Positions 31,783 through 42,427 of a stretch of 64,000 nucleotides of DNA are shown here, one piece after another. The notes beneath the pieces were generated by a model, which had not been told where the DNA came from, did no database searches, and saw nothing but the letters and a program-made list of their open reading frames with translations. Position 1 is the stretch's first letter; each line of letters starts with the position of its first letter. Source of the DNA: Pyropia haitanensis (lineage: Eukaryota > Rhodophyta > Bangiophyceae > Bangiales > Bangiaceae); the NCBI GenBank assembly GCA_008729055.1, contig SDUX01000008.1, positions 186,001 through 250,000 of the forward strand, in the 5' to 3' direction. Both the position numbers and the translations under genes were made by a program.

Positions 31783-34065
31783 ATGGCCCCGCCCGCCGCG
31801 CCCGCGTTTGCCGTGCCGCCGCCGCCCGGCCGGGCGGCGGTGCTGGGCGCCCCCGCCGGCACGTCGGCGGCCGCCATCGGCACCCCCGCCAGCCGGCGCG
31901 CCGCGGCCGCTGCTGCAGGCGTGTCGCCCGGGCGGGTGGTCGCCCCCCCTCACCGGCTGAGCGCACGCGCCGACGGCCGCGCCGGCAAGGGCGCCGCCGT
32001 CCCGCCGTCCGCCGCGGGGCTGCCACCGCCGCCGCCGTCGTTTGACAATGGCCCCAAGGGCACCCCGCTGCTGGACCGGATTGTGGAGCCCGCCGACTAC
32101 CGCGGCTGGTCGCTGCCGCAGATTAAGCGGCTGGCGCACGAGCTCCGCTGGGACACCATCCGGTCCGTGTCCAAGACGGGCGGCCACCTGGGCGCGTCGC
32201 TGGGTGTCGTTGAGCTGACCGTCGCGCTCCACTATGTGTTTAACACGCCCCACGACCGGATTGTGTGGGACGTGGCGCACCAGACGTACCCGCACAAGAT
32301 CCTGACCAGCCGCCGTGGCGCGATGAGCACCATGCGCCAGAGCGGCGGCCTGAGCGGGTTCACAAAGCGCACCGAGTCGGAGTACGACCCGTTTGGGGCG
32401 GGCCACAGCAGCACCAGCATTTCGGCGGCGCTGGGCATGGCGGTGGCGCGCGACCTGGCGGGCAAGAACAATGAGTGCATCGCGGTGATTGGGGACGGCG
32501 CCATTACGGGCGGCATGGCGTACGAGGCGATGAACAACGCGGGGTACCTCAAGAACCGTGTGATTGTAGTGCTCAATGACAATGGGCAGGTCAGTCTGCC
32601 GACGGGCACCCAGACGGCCGCGGGGGTGGTGCCGTCGGGGGCGCTCTCCAACTACACCAGCCGGCTGCTGTCGTCCAAGCCGTTTTCCGATGTGCGGTCG
32701 GCGGCCAAGGACTTTTCGCGCCTCTTCCCCGAGGAGGTGCAGGGCATTGCCGCCAAGGTGGACGAGTACGCGCGGGGTATCGTGTCGCCCGGCGGCGGGG
32801 GCACCCTGTTTGAGGAGCTGGGCTTTTACTACATTGGCCCCATTGACGGGCATAACCTGGACACGCTCATCCCCATCCTGGAGAATGTGCGGGACCTGCC
32901 GGGCAACAAGCCGATCATGCTGCACGTCAAGACGGAGAAGGGCCGCGGCTACGCGCCCGCCGAGGGCGCCTTTGACAAGTACCACGGGGTGGCCAAATTT
33001 GATGTCGCCACTGGCAAGCAGGCCAAGTCCGTGGCACCGACGCCGTCGTACACTGGCGTCTTTGCGCGCGCACTCATTGCCGAGGCGGAGCGGGACCGCA
33101 AGGTGGTGGCCATCACCGCGGCCATGCCGGGCGGGACGGGCGTCAACCTGTTTGGCGAGCGCTTCCCCAACCGGTGCTACGACGTGGGCATTGCCGAGCA
33201 GCACGCGGTGACACTGGCAGCGGGGATGGCCACGGAGGGCGCCAAGCCCGTCTGCTGCATCTATTCCACCTTCCTCCAGCGCGGCTATGATCAGGTTGTG
33301 CACGATGTGGCGCTCCAGCGGCTGCCTGTGCGCTTCATCCTCGACCGGGCGGGGCTGGTTGGCAACGATGGCGCCACGCACGCGGGGTCGTTTGACTTGG
33401 CCTACCTCGGCTGCCTGCCCAACATGACCATCATGGCGCCGTCGGACGAGGTGGAGCTCCAGCACATGGTCGCCACGGCCATTGCGTTTGACGATGGCCC
33501 GACGGTGGTGCGGTACCCGCGGGGCAACGGCCTCGGCCTCGAGACGCTGCGGTCCAAGTTTGGCTACCGCGGCGCCGAGATGCCGACCCGCGGGCGGGTG
33601 CTGCCGGTTGGCAAAGGCCGCGTCCTCCGCCACGCGGCCAACAGTGGCGGCCGCAAGGTGGCGCTCCTGTCGATTGGCACGCGGCTGCTCGAGTGCGTCC
33701 ACGCGGCGGACGCGCTCGAGGCGGCGGGCGTGGACGTGACCGTCGCGGACGCGCGGTTCATGAAGCCCCTGGACACGGAGCTGATCCGGTCGCTCGCCGC
33801 GGACCACGAGGTGCTGGTGACGGTGGAGGAGGGCAGCATTGGCGGCTTTGGCGACCACGTGCTGCACTTCCTTGCGCTCGAGGGGCTCCTCGACGGGGGG
33901 GACCTGCGGGTGCGGCCGATGGTCCTCCCGGACCGGTACATTGATCACGGCAGCCAAAACCAGCAGTACGAGGAGGCGGGGCTGAATGCGAGCCACATCC
34001 AGGCGACGGCCCTGCGGCTGCTTGGCCGCAGCGCAGAGGTGCTGTCTGGGGGCGTCAGCTCTTGA
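31783..34065 (+). CDS. DXS: 1-deoxy-D-xylulose-5-phosphate synthase, plastid MEP pathway
   Basis: Condenses pyruvate and glyceraldehyde-3-phosphate to DXP, the first and usually flux-controlling step of plastid isoprenoid synthesis. Intron-less, 760 residues. Residues 1 to about 85 form a Pro/Ala-rich transit peptide that contains PAFAVP. The mature enzyme is full length. It has [19 protein letters not shown], the HQTYPHK segment, the thiamine-diphosphate motif GDG (237-239) to NN (251-252), then [15 protein letters not shown]. It also has [20 protein letters not shown], the GIAEQHAVT catalytic Glu (472), DRAG (521-524) and the C-terminal [20 protein letters not shown]. The ATG at 31783 is preferred over an upstream in-frame TTG at 31762. 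Third positions are GC-rich as in the neighbours, and no break is seen. Confidence 0.97.
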   Translation: MAPPAAPAFAVPPPPGRAAVLGAPAGTSAAAIGTPASRRAAAAAAGVSPGRVVAPPHRLSARADGRAGKGAAVPPSAAGLPPPPPSFDNGPKGTPLLDRIVEPADYRGWSLPQIKRLAHELRWDTIRSVSKTGGHLGASLGVVELTVALHYVFNTPHDRIVWDVAHQTYPHKILTSRRGAMSTMRQSGGLSGFTKRTESEYDPFGAGHSSTSISAALGMAVARDLAGKNNECIAVIGDGAITGGMAYEAMNNAGYLKNRVIVVLNDNGQVSLPTGTQTAAGVVPSGALSNYTSRLLSSKPFSDVRSAAKDFSRLFPEEVQGIAAKVDEYARGIVSPGGGGTLFEELGFYYIGPIDGHNLDTLIPILENVRDLPGNKPIMLHVKTEKGRGYAPAEGAFDKYHGVAKFDVATGKQAKSVAPTPSYTGVFARALIAEAERDRKVVAITAAMPGGTGVNLFGERFPNRCYDVGIAEQHAVTLAAGMATEGAKPVCCIYSTFLQRGYDQVVHDVALQRLPVRFILDRAGLVGNDGATHAGSFDLAYLGCLPNMTIMAPSDEVELQHMVATAIAFDDGPTVVRYPRGNGLGLETLRSKFGYRGAEMPTRGRVLPVGKGRVLRHAANSGGRKVALLSIGTRLLECVHAADALEAAGVDVTVADARFMKPLDTELIRSLAADHEVLVTVEEGSIGGFGDHVLHFLALEGLLDGGDLRVRPMVLPDRYIDHGSQNQQYEEAGLNASHIQATALRLLGRSAEVLSGGVSS

Positions 34066-35969
34066 GCTGCCGCAACTGTGGAGTCTGTGTCTGGAAGCGG
34101 TGGCACTTGAAGAGACAGGGGGTCGTAGTGTGGGCAAAGGGGGGGGCGTGTCGGGTGAGACTGTCCCATTGTAGTATGTTGTCACGTTTTTCGTTACCGG
34201 GGATGAGCCTCAAAGACAGTGCTGTCACAAGCATGCAGGCAATGAATAGCCCGCAAGCACCTGCAAGCAGTTGGTCGGGGAGGTAGGCCAGTCAGTTGTG
34301 ACGACCACAGGCTCACGCGACGTGGGAACGGCACTGTCTGACGGTCCCACGCAGCGGTCGTCGGCGTCTCGCCCTCCCGTGTCGACCGCGCCTTGGCCTG
34401 TGCTGGTCGGCCGCCGCGCCGTCGGTGACGAGGGCGACCGCCGCCACCGACGGTTGCGCTGAGCGCCGCGCGCCTGTGGCCGGGGACCCCCCCCGCCGCT
34501 GGTTGTTTGCGACCTGCAGCTGCGGCGGTTGGTAGTGGCGCTGTCCCCCACTCGTGGCGCTGGCGATGAGCGGGCCGCGGGGTGGGAGGGGCGGCACAAG
34601 CGCAGCGCGCTGGGGTGCGTGCTGGCCGCCCGCTGTCGGCTCGCACGCGGGCCGTGCGGCCGCCAACCGCGGTCGGCGGGGGCGACCCCCCGCTCCAGAC
34701 CCGACCGCAACGGAGACAGGCGGCCGCCGCCGCGGCGGTGGTGGGCCCTCTGTCAGACCGACGGGCGGTGGACGGCAACCGCGGCGGCTGGTAGCGGTGA
34801 TCCGGATGGCCGGCCGGCAGGGGGGGCGCGACCGGGTCCTCCCGTGCTCCGCGCAGCGGCAGTTCCCTCCGTCCCGGATGTACCGCCCTCAGCGACGTGG
34901 CCGTGGCAAGCAGCGCGACCACCCGCGCCAGCAGCGTCCGTGTTGCCCGAGGTGCTCCGCCGTCGCGGCGGACGTCCCCGCCGCCGCCGACCGCCGCGCG
35001 GCCGCCACCGGCGGCCGCCACGGCGGGTGCGGCGGCACACGCCCTCGGCGTCACCGCACCGCGCCGCCGCGTGCGGCCGCGTGGCGCCCAGTGCCGTTGA
35101 CGACGACTCGCGCCGGTGGGCGGGCGGGCGGGCGGCGGCGGCCGCCGCCGCCGCCACCGCCGGGCCATGGCGGCGCCACGCGGCGGCGGCCGCGTCATGG
35201 ACAGGCTGGTCCACAGCGCGGCAGTGTGCGGCAACGAGAAGGGGGGGGGGGGGGGGGGGGGAAGACCGCAGGGAGCAGGGGCGGCGTCGACAGCGTAGCT
35301 GCGGGGGTGGCACCGCGCGTCCTGGCGGTTGTCGGGTGACGCGAGCACGCGGCCGCGGGCGGTGGACCGACCTCGGCGCGCCCGCAGCAGCGCTGGCGCC
35401 AAGGCCGCGGCGGGATCCCCAACGCTCTCGTCACGCCAAACAACAGGACCGACACGTTTGGAGGTGGGATAGTCCTAGGTGACGGAACACACGCCTGGAA
35501 ACGTGCGAAATCCGCCCGCATCCACCGTCGAGACGGCGGATGGCACGCGTCGGATTGGATGCCGACGCGAAAACCACCCGCACGCCGCGGCTGCGATGGA
35601 TAACGGCGACCGCGTGGCCCCGCGCGGTCGCCGCGGACACCTCCCCCTCCCCCCCCCCCCCCGCGGCGATGCGTGGCGCGGCCGTCCGTCTCGGCCGCGG
35701 CAGCGGCGGCCGCTGGTGGCGGCCGCGCCGCGGCACGGCGGGCCCGCCGCGCCGGCACGGCGGCCTTTGGCAGGGCGCCCGCCTCTGCGGGCGGGCGCGC
35801 CCGCGCCATGCCACCCGCGCCGCCGCCTCGGTGACCGCCGCCGGCGAGGGACCGCCGTCGTCCCCCCCCCCCCCCAGCCCGCTTCTCCTGCGCCTCTGCT
35901 CACTACCTCTCCTCCCTGCTCCCCGCCCCCCCCCCGCTGCCCCCCCCTTCCGCACTCTGGGCTTGCCCC
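34066..35969. other. Intergenic region with C-rich leader at its right end
   Basis: The left 250 bases after DXS have moderate GC and likely hold its 3' UTR. The centre is GC-rich with CGG repeats and a G-run at about 35239-35260. The last 110 bases are a pyrimidine-rich tract with C-runs (about 35860-35945), probably the leader of the methyltransferase gene. No other gene is supported. Confidence 0.45.
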
Positions 35970-36881
35970 ATGGCGACCGTCATCTGGGACGATGACCTCT
36001 CCCCCGACCGCTTCCGCGACCTCACCCGCGCCTACTTTGACGCCCGCGCCGGCGGCTACGACAGCCCCTTCCACCAGCGCCTCGCCGATGACCTGCTCCG
36101 CCACTACCCGCCGCCGCCGGCCGCGGACGTCCTCGACGTTGCCGCGGGGACGGGCGCCGTCGCGCTGAGCGTCGCCGCGACGCTCGCGGCGCGGGCGCGC
36201 GCCCGTGGCGCCGCCGCCACCGCCGCCCCCGTCGGCCGGATGGTCGCGTACGACCTCTCCCCCGGCATGCTCGCCGTCGCGGCCGCGTCGGCACGCGCCG
36301 CGGGCGTGGCGCACCTCGTCACACCCGTCGTTGGCACCGCCGAGGGCCTCCCCGGCCTCCCCGACGCGGCCTTTGACGCCCTCTACTGCTGCTCGTCGCT
36401 CGCCTACTTTGTCAACGTCCCCGCCGCGGTCGCGTCCTGGGCACGCGTCCTCCGCCCGGGGGGCTTTGCGGCGTACCAGAGCTTCTCCGCCGACTCGTTT
36501 GTGTCGGGGGTGGCCATGGCCGCCGCGGCGCGGGCGGTGCTCGGCGCCGCGGCGGGCGCGCGCGTCTTTTCGTTGCCGCTCGTCGCGACCGCCGACGCGG
36601 AGACGTGCGCGGCGCTGCTGACGGCGGCGGGCTTTGAGCGCGTGGCGGTGGTGGAGGAGGACCTGAGCCGCCGGGTGGAGGTGGCGACGCTCGCGGGCGC
36701 GTACGGCACGGCGCTCAACGCGAATAGCTTTTGTACGCGCCTCAACGGGCTCGACGCGGCCACCCGCGCGGCCGTCCAGGCGGCGTACGTGGCCGAGGTG
36801 GAGGCCCGCCGGGGGGCGGACGGGTGCGTGGAGGACGTGCAGCGCAGCTTCAACGTCATTGGGTACAAGCCGACGCAGTGA
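35970..36881 (+). CDS. Class I SAM-dependent methyltransferase, UbiE/MenG-like
   Basis: Single exon, 303 residues from an ATG in CCCCATGG context directly after a C-rich leader. The Rossmann fold is clear: motif I VLDVAAGTGAVALSVA (about 54-69), motif II YDLSPGMLAVAA as in UbiE proteins, motif post-II TAEGLPGLPDAAFDALYCCS, and motif III WARVLRPGGFAAYQSF. The N-terminal YFDARAGGYDSPFHQRLADD is typical of UbiE/Coq5-like enzymes. The C-terminal half is less typical: AAGFERVAVVEEDLSRR, then a Cys-containing segment NANSFCTRLNG and the end RSFNVIGYKPTQ. The acceptor is unknown; small-molecule methylation is likelier than RNA or protein methylation. No transit peptide is visible, so it is probably cytosolic. 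It ends convergent with VPS35, 272 bases away. Confidence 0.87.
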   Translation: MATVIWDDDLSPDRFRDLTRAYFDARAGGYDSPFHQRLADDLLRHYPPPPAADVLDVAAGTGAVALSVAATLAARARARGAAATAAPVGRMVAYDLSPGMLAVAAASARAAGVAHLVTPVVGTAEGLPGLPDAAFDALYCCSSLAYFVNVPAAVASWARVLRPGGFAAYQSFSADSFVSGVAMAAAARAVLGAAAGARVFSLPLVATADAETCAALLTAAGFERVAVVEEDLSRRVEVATLAGAYGTALNANSFCTRLNGLDAATRAAVQAAYVAEVEARRGADGCVEDVQRSFNVIGYKPTQ

Positions 36882-37153
36882 GGCGCGTGGGTGGGGGGGG
36901 GGGCAGGATACCCTACGCATGGACGGCCGGAGAAGATGGAGGGAGGAGGGGGGGGGAGGGGGGGAGGGGGGTATGCTGCTGGTGGGGCGGCTCTCACGAG
37001 GGACACCCCTCGTTCCAACAGTATTCGTACGTACACAACCTCAAGCAAAAGAGGGGACCCACACGGCAAGCATACAACCCACGAGGCCGCGCCAGTGCTC
37101 CCCGCAGACAAGAAAAAAACACAACCCTCGCCAGACCCCCCCCCACCGCCAGT

Positions 37154-37325
37154 CTACCCGTCTGCCAAGATATCCCGCGGCAGCCGCCGCCCGCCCGCCC
37201 CCCGCACCCACCCCACGAGCCGGCCCAGCCGTGCCGCCGCGGCGGCGGCAATGGGCGAGTGCCGCGGCAGGCCGCGCCCCCTCCCCCCCCCCCCAGCCCG
37301 TCGGCCGCGCCGTCGCCGCCGTCGC

Positions 37326-37356
<31 letters not shown>

Positions 37357-40300
37357 CGCCGCCGATGGCGGCGGCGGCAGCAGCCGCCGCACGTCGCGCA
37401 GCAGCCGGCCGACGCGGCGGCCGGCGACGGCGGCGGGGCAGCCCGCCGCGGCGAGCGCCACCGCCTTGGCGGCCACGTCGAGGAGGAGGAGCGCCCGCTC
37501 GCCGGTTGCGGGCGCGCGCCGCGCCGCGGCGGCGGCGCGGTCGAGGACGCCGCACACCGCGGTGGGGTCCGCGTCTGGGGAGGGGTGGGCGGGGGGTCCG
37601 CCGTCGCCGTCGGCAGCGTCGGCGCCACCCACGGTGGCGTCGCCGCGGCCGCCGCCGCTGCGGCCGCCACGGGCGTCGACGCCCCCACCAGAGCCGGACG
37701 CGGCGGCGGCGGCGGCGGCGGCGGCAGCGGCAGCAGCAGCAGCAGCCGTCGTCACGTCGGCCGCGGCGGCCACGCCCGCCACGTCCGGCGCCCAGTAGAG
37801 GTCTGCCGCCGCGCACAGCGCAAGGCACTGGTCGGCGCGGCTGAGCAGCGCCCCCGCGTGCTTCACCGCCCGCCCCGCGAGCGCGGCGTAGCCGCCCGGC
37901 GGCAGCGCCGCGACGCCCACCGCCCGGGTGGTCCGAACCAGCGCGGTCAGCGCCGTGTACTGGGCGGCGCCGGCGACCACGTCGGCCTCGTACACCGCCC
38001 ACGCGCGCGCAAACGCGTCATAGACGGCGGCGGTGGCGGCGGCGACGGCGCCCGCGTCACGTCCGCCGCCGGTCACGTCGGCGTCCGCGTCGGCGGCGGC
38101 AGCGGCAGCGGCGGCGCCCACCGCCGCGTCGGCGGCCGCCCCGTCCCCGTCGCCGTCAGTATCAGCGGCCGCCCGCCGCCGCGCCGCGTCCACCCCCACC
38201 GACGCGGCGGCGGCGGCGGCGAGCGCGAGGCGGACGGCCAGCTCCGGGGCCTCCCGCGCAACATCGCCAATCGCATCGTCGGCCACGTCGGCGGCGGCCG
38301 CGGCGGTCGGCGGGTCCCCGCCCCGCGCCGCCGCCACGGCCGACCGGAGCGCCGCCCAGACCAGCGGCGGCAGCGTCGCCGCCACGCCCGGCCGGCCATC
38401 CCCGCCGAGGCGGGTGTGGAGGTCCCGCAACAGCGCCACCCCCACCCGCACGTCCCCGGCAGTGTCGAGGAGGTAGGGCAGCCGCGCGAGGAGACGGCGC
38501 GCCTCGGCGCGCTCCGCCGCGGCCGCCTCGGGGTCGTCCTCGCCGCCGCCGGCAGTGTCCCAGCGGTCGCCGCTACCACCCCCGTCGGCGTCATCCCCAC
38601 CAGACCCGCCCGCTGCAGACGCAGTGGACGAGCCGGCCGCCGCCGCCGCAGACCCGCCCCTGCCATCCTCTTCCCCACCCGACCAGTCCCCATCCCCGTC
38701 CGCGGCGTCACCGCCACGGCGGCGACGTCGCCGCACGGCGGCAGCGGCGGCGGCACCCCCCGGCGGCGGCGGCGGCGGCGGCGGCGCCGGAAAGTGCACC
38801 AGCAGCCGCGAGCTGATGGCCACCGGCGGCACCTCGGCCGGCACCGCATCGACGAGCGGCCCGATGAGGCGGAAGAGCGCCTCCAGCTGCGCCCGCGACG
38901 CGACGCACGGCCCGAGGCTGTCGGCGGCGGTGGCGAGCACCGCCGCCGCCACCCGCCGCCGCGCCGCGGCGGGCAGCACCGCCGCGACGTCTGCCCAGTG
39001 GGGCAGCGCCAGCGCCGCAGCCACCGACCGGTGGGCGGTGAGCGGGAGCGTCAGTAGCTCCTCGATCGCCGCCTCGGTGGGCGACCCAGGCGCCACCGCC
39101 ACCCGCGGCGACGGCGCGGGGCCGCCGCCCGCGTCGGCGCCCGCGCCGAGGCCGCCGCCGTCCGCGGCCGACACGCCGGGGCTGCTGCTCTTCCCCCCCC
39201 ACCGCCGCCGCCGCCGCCGCCGCCGCCGTCGCCGCCGCCGCCGCCGCCACCACCACCACCACCGCCACCGCCACCGCCCTGGTGGCGCTCCAACGGCGCC
39301 CGGCGGCGGCGGCGGGCGTCGACCGACGCGCCCCAACGCCCCCGCTCCCCCCCCTCCGACCCCCCCCCGTCCGAATCCGAGCGCGCCTCTGCCGGCCGCG
39401 GACCCGAACCCCAGTCGCTGTCCCCCCCGTCATCGTCCCGGCGGCCGCCGTCCGCGGCGCCCCCCTCTGGCGGCACGACGCGGGAGGCGAGGGCGGTGGC
39501 GGCCAGCCGCAGCACCGCGTCCGCCTTGCCCAGCTGCTCCTTGTGCGCGGCCAACGCGAGGCGCATCAGCCCGCCCGCCACCCGCACCGCGGCGGCCGCC
39601 GGCACGCCCGCCGCGTGGTCGGCGAGCACCGGCGGCACGCCCGCGAGGAGCACCCGGAACGCGCGCGCGCGGCTGAGGCGCGCCACCGCCGCCGCGGCCG
39701 CCCCCTCCTCCCCGTCAATGGCGGCGGCGTAGCGGGCGAGGCGGGTGAGGAGGCCGACGAGGACGGCGGCAACGTCGGCGCCGACGACGAGGGAGCGGAG
39801 CATGGACAGCGTCGCGCCCAGCGACGCGATGTGAAACTCGTCGGGGAAGACCTGCACGATGCAGTCGGCGAGGTAGGACTGGGCGAGCGTGTCCCCACAC
39901 GCAACCACCTGCGACGCCAGGCCGGGGAGGACCACCCGCCGGTAGAGGGCGGGCGTCAGCCCGCTGAGCCGCGACAGCGTCGCCACGTTGCTGCCGACGA
40001 GCAGCCGCAGCTCCCGCCGCTCCGCCGCGCGCGCCGCCCGCTCCCGCGGCGGCGTGTCGTGCGCCATCCGCACCCACAGGCGGTTCATCTCGGTAAAGTT
40101 GGACAGCAAAAAGTCGATCGAGTCGCGCACCGTCCCGCCGGGGGGGGGCGGCGGCGGGGCGCCCGCCGCCCGGGGGGGGGGGAGCCCCCGCCGGGGGACT
40201 CGGCGCCAGACCCGTCGGCGGGGTAGGCCGCGCGTGCCAGGGACCGCACCTGCCCGCCGCCGCCGCCGCCGCCGCCGCCAGGCGGCGGACGCTCCCACGC

Positions 40301-41392
40301 CGCCCGTGACGCACCCCCGCCGGCAACGCCGCCGCCGTCGCCGCCGTCGCTGCCGCTGTCGCCGCTCGTATCGTCGTCCTCCTCGTCCGCGTCCTCGTCG
40401 GTGGCGGTGCTAAAGCCCGCCCCCCCGTCGCTGTCCCCACCGCTGCTGCTGCTGCTGTGCCAGGTCGGGTCGTCCACCCCCCCCCCCCCTCCCCCTCCCC
40501 CCCAGCCATTCTCTCCCCCCCGACTCGCCGCCGCCGCCGTCGCTGCCGCCGCCCGCCGCCGCCGCCGCCGCCGCCGCCGACGCACCCGCCGCCGCCGCCG
40601 GTCGGCGACCGCGGCGGCCGCCTCCTCCGCCGCCGCCGCGGCCGCGTCGGCCGCCTCCTCCTCCCCCCCCGCCGCCGCCGTCGGCAGCCGATCCCGCATC
40701 GACTGGGCGAGGTAGGCGCGGAGGAAGAGGCCGCGCTGCGGGTGCTGCACCGCCCCGGCCATGTGCACCAGGTCGCGGAGGACCGCCGCGACGGGTGCGC
40801 CCGCCGCCCGCGCGTACACCGCGCCGGCCGTGACGAGCAGGTAGAGGCGGGGGAGGGCGGACGGCGTGAACTGGACGCGCTCGTACAGCGCCCGGGGGGA
40901 CGACAAAAAGTCCACCGCGTCGGCGGGCGCGGCGGCCGCGGCGGCGCCCCCCCCCGCCCCTCCACCACCACCACCACCACCACCACCACCACCGCCGCCG
41001 CCGCCGCCGCCGCCGCCAGAGGTGGCCGCCGCGCCCGCGGCGGCGGCGCCCCCCCCCCCGGGTCGGCCGCCGGCGGGCCGCCCCCCCCGGCGCCCCTCTG
41101 CCGCGGCGATCGCCCCCCCCAGCGCGCCCGCGAGCGCGCGCAGCTCCGCCGTCACGGCCAGGTAGAGCGCGTAGTAGGCGCGCGGCGGCGGGGACGGCCC
41201 CGACAGGAACGCGGCGAGCTCCCCCGCGTGCGCCACCGCCTCGCCCAGCCGGTCCGCGTCGAGGGCGGAGCGGAGGCGCTGCGCTTGGAGGCGGACGCCC
41301 GCCGCGGCGGCGGCCGCCGCGGCGGGCGTAGCCGTCCAGGGGGGGGGGAGGGGGGGGTGCGACGGCGGCCGGCCGGCGGGTTTACGGGACAT
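37154..41392 (-). CDS. VPS35: Retromer subunit VPS35, enlarged by low-complexity insertions (frame breaks)
   Basis: The retromer core subunit recycles cargo from endosomes. Three blocks match in order. The N-terminus MSRKPAGRPP leads to QRLRSALDADRLGEAVAHA, YYALYLAVTAELRALA and RLYLLVTAGAVYARA, then HPQRGLFLRAYLAQSMRDRL. The middle has SIDFLLSNFTEMNRLWVRM, RRELRLLVGSNVATLSRLSG, RRVVLPGLASQVVACGDTL and CIVQVFPDEFHIASLG. The C-terminal solenoid has LLTLPLTAHRSVAAALALPH, ARRLLARLPYLLDTAG and YTALTALVRTTRAVGVAA. Frames change in G-runs at 40140-40148 or 40172-40182, in the 8-C run at 39193-39200, and probably in the 12-C run at 37283-37294, each as if one base were missing. The product would be about 1413 residues against roughly 800 in other eukaryotes. 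The excess is poly-Gly, poly-Arg, poly-Ala and acidic Ser/Asp inserts between conserved helices. The exact stop depends on the last break. Confidence 0.88.
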
Positions 41393-42427
41393 GGTGGCGG
41401 CGGTAGCGCCCGGGGGGGGGGGGGGGGCGGAGGGGGATAGCGCGAGAGGGGGGAGAGGGCGGGAGCGAGGCGGGGAGGGAGGGCGGGAGGGGGGGTGGGG
41501 GCGGGAGGGAGGGGGGGGGACCGCCGAGCGCACCGACGGTGCGCCGCCGCGGCCAGGCACGGGTCGGTCGAGCGCCGCCGCCGCCGCCAGGCGCGGCGCT
41601 GCCGCACAGCTGCGGCCGCCGCGGGGGGCTGCCCGTTGGGTGACGGGGTCGGGGTGGGGGAGGCGGCCGGGGGGGGGGAGGGGGGGGGGACGCAGCTGGT
41701 CGGCCGCTCGGGGGAGACGGCGCGTGCCCCTCCCGGCGTGGTCGAGCGACGCTGGCGCTGCCACTGTCCGAGTCCCCGCCCGGTTAATTCCCCGCGCGGG
41801 CGCCGCGCGTTTGCATCCCAACCACAGCGTACAGTGTCCACCCACAGGGCACGACTGGAAGGAGAAATGGGTAGGCCCGGCAGGGAGAGAGAAAAAAAGC
41901 GCCAGTGGAGGCGCGGCGCCGGCCGCGCGCGCGGCCCAACCGCCACCCGCGCGCCCCCGTCGGCGCGTGTGCCGCGGGCCCAAACGCCGCCACGCGGTGG
42001 CGCATTGGCTGACCACGCCGTCGTGGGCGGTGACGCTGCACCGGGCGACGCCGCGGCCGGCGCTGCCGGGCAGAGCGCCGCCGCCCAAGCCATCATATGC
42101 ATGCGCGTGGCCAAGGCACCACCCCCGCGAGGGACGGTGGGCAGCCGCCAGACTCCAGCGCTGCCGCCGTGACCAAAAGGGGCGCTGCCGGAAAAACAGC
42201 GCCACCTCGGGCAGCGCCGTCCAAGGCCGAGACCGGCACACCACCGACGCCCCCGCAGGGCGCCACCCAGACCACCCAACATCGCGCACCCAGTCTTGTC
42301 CTCCCCCACCCACGCAGCCTTCCCCCCCGCTGGCCCTCCCTCCCGGCGCCCTCTGCACCCGCGCCGCCATGAACCGCGCGGCGGCGGCGCTCCCCCCCCC
42401 GTCCGCCCCCCCCCCCCCCGCGCCCCT
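41393..42427. other. Intergenic region between tandem minus-strand genes
   Basis: The left 140 bases are G-rich, which is a C-rich leader on the VPS35 coding strand. The rest is mixed GC-rich sequence with a C-run near 42396-42420 next to the stop of the kinase gene. No supported gene. Confidence 0.5.
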
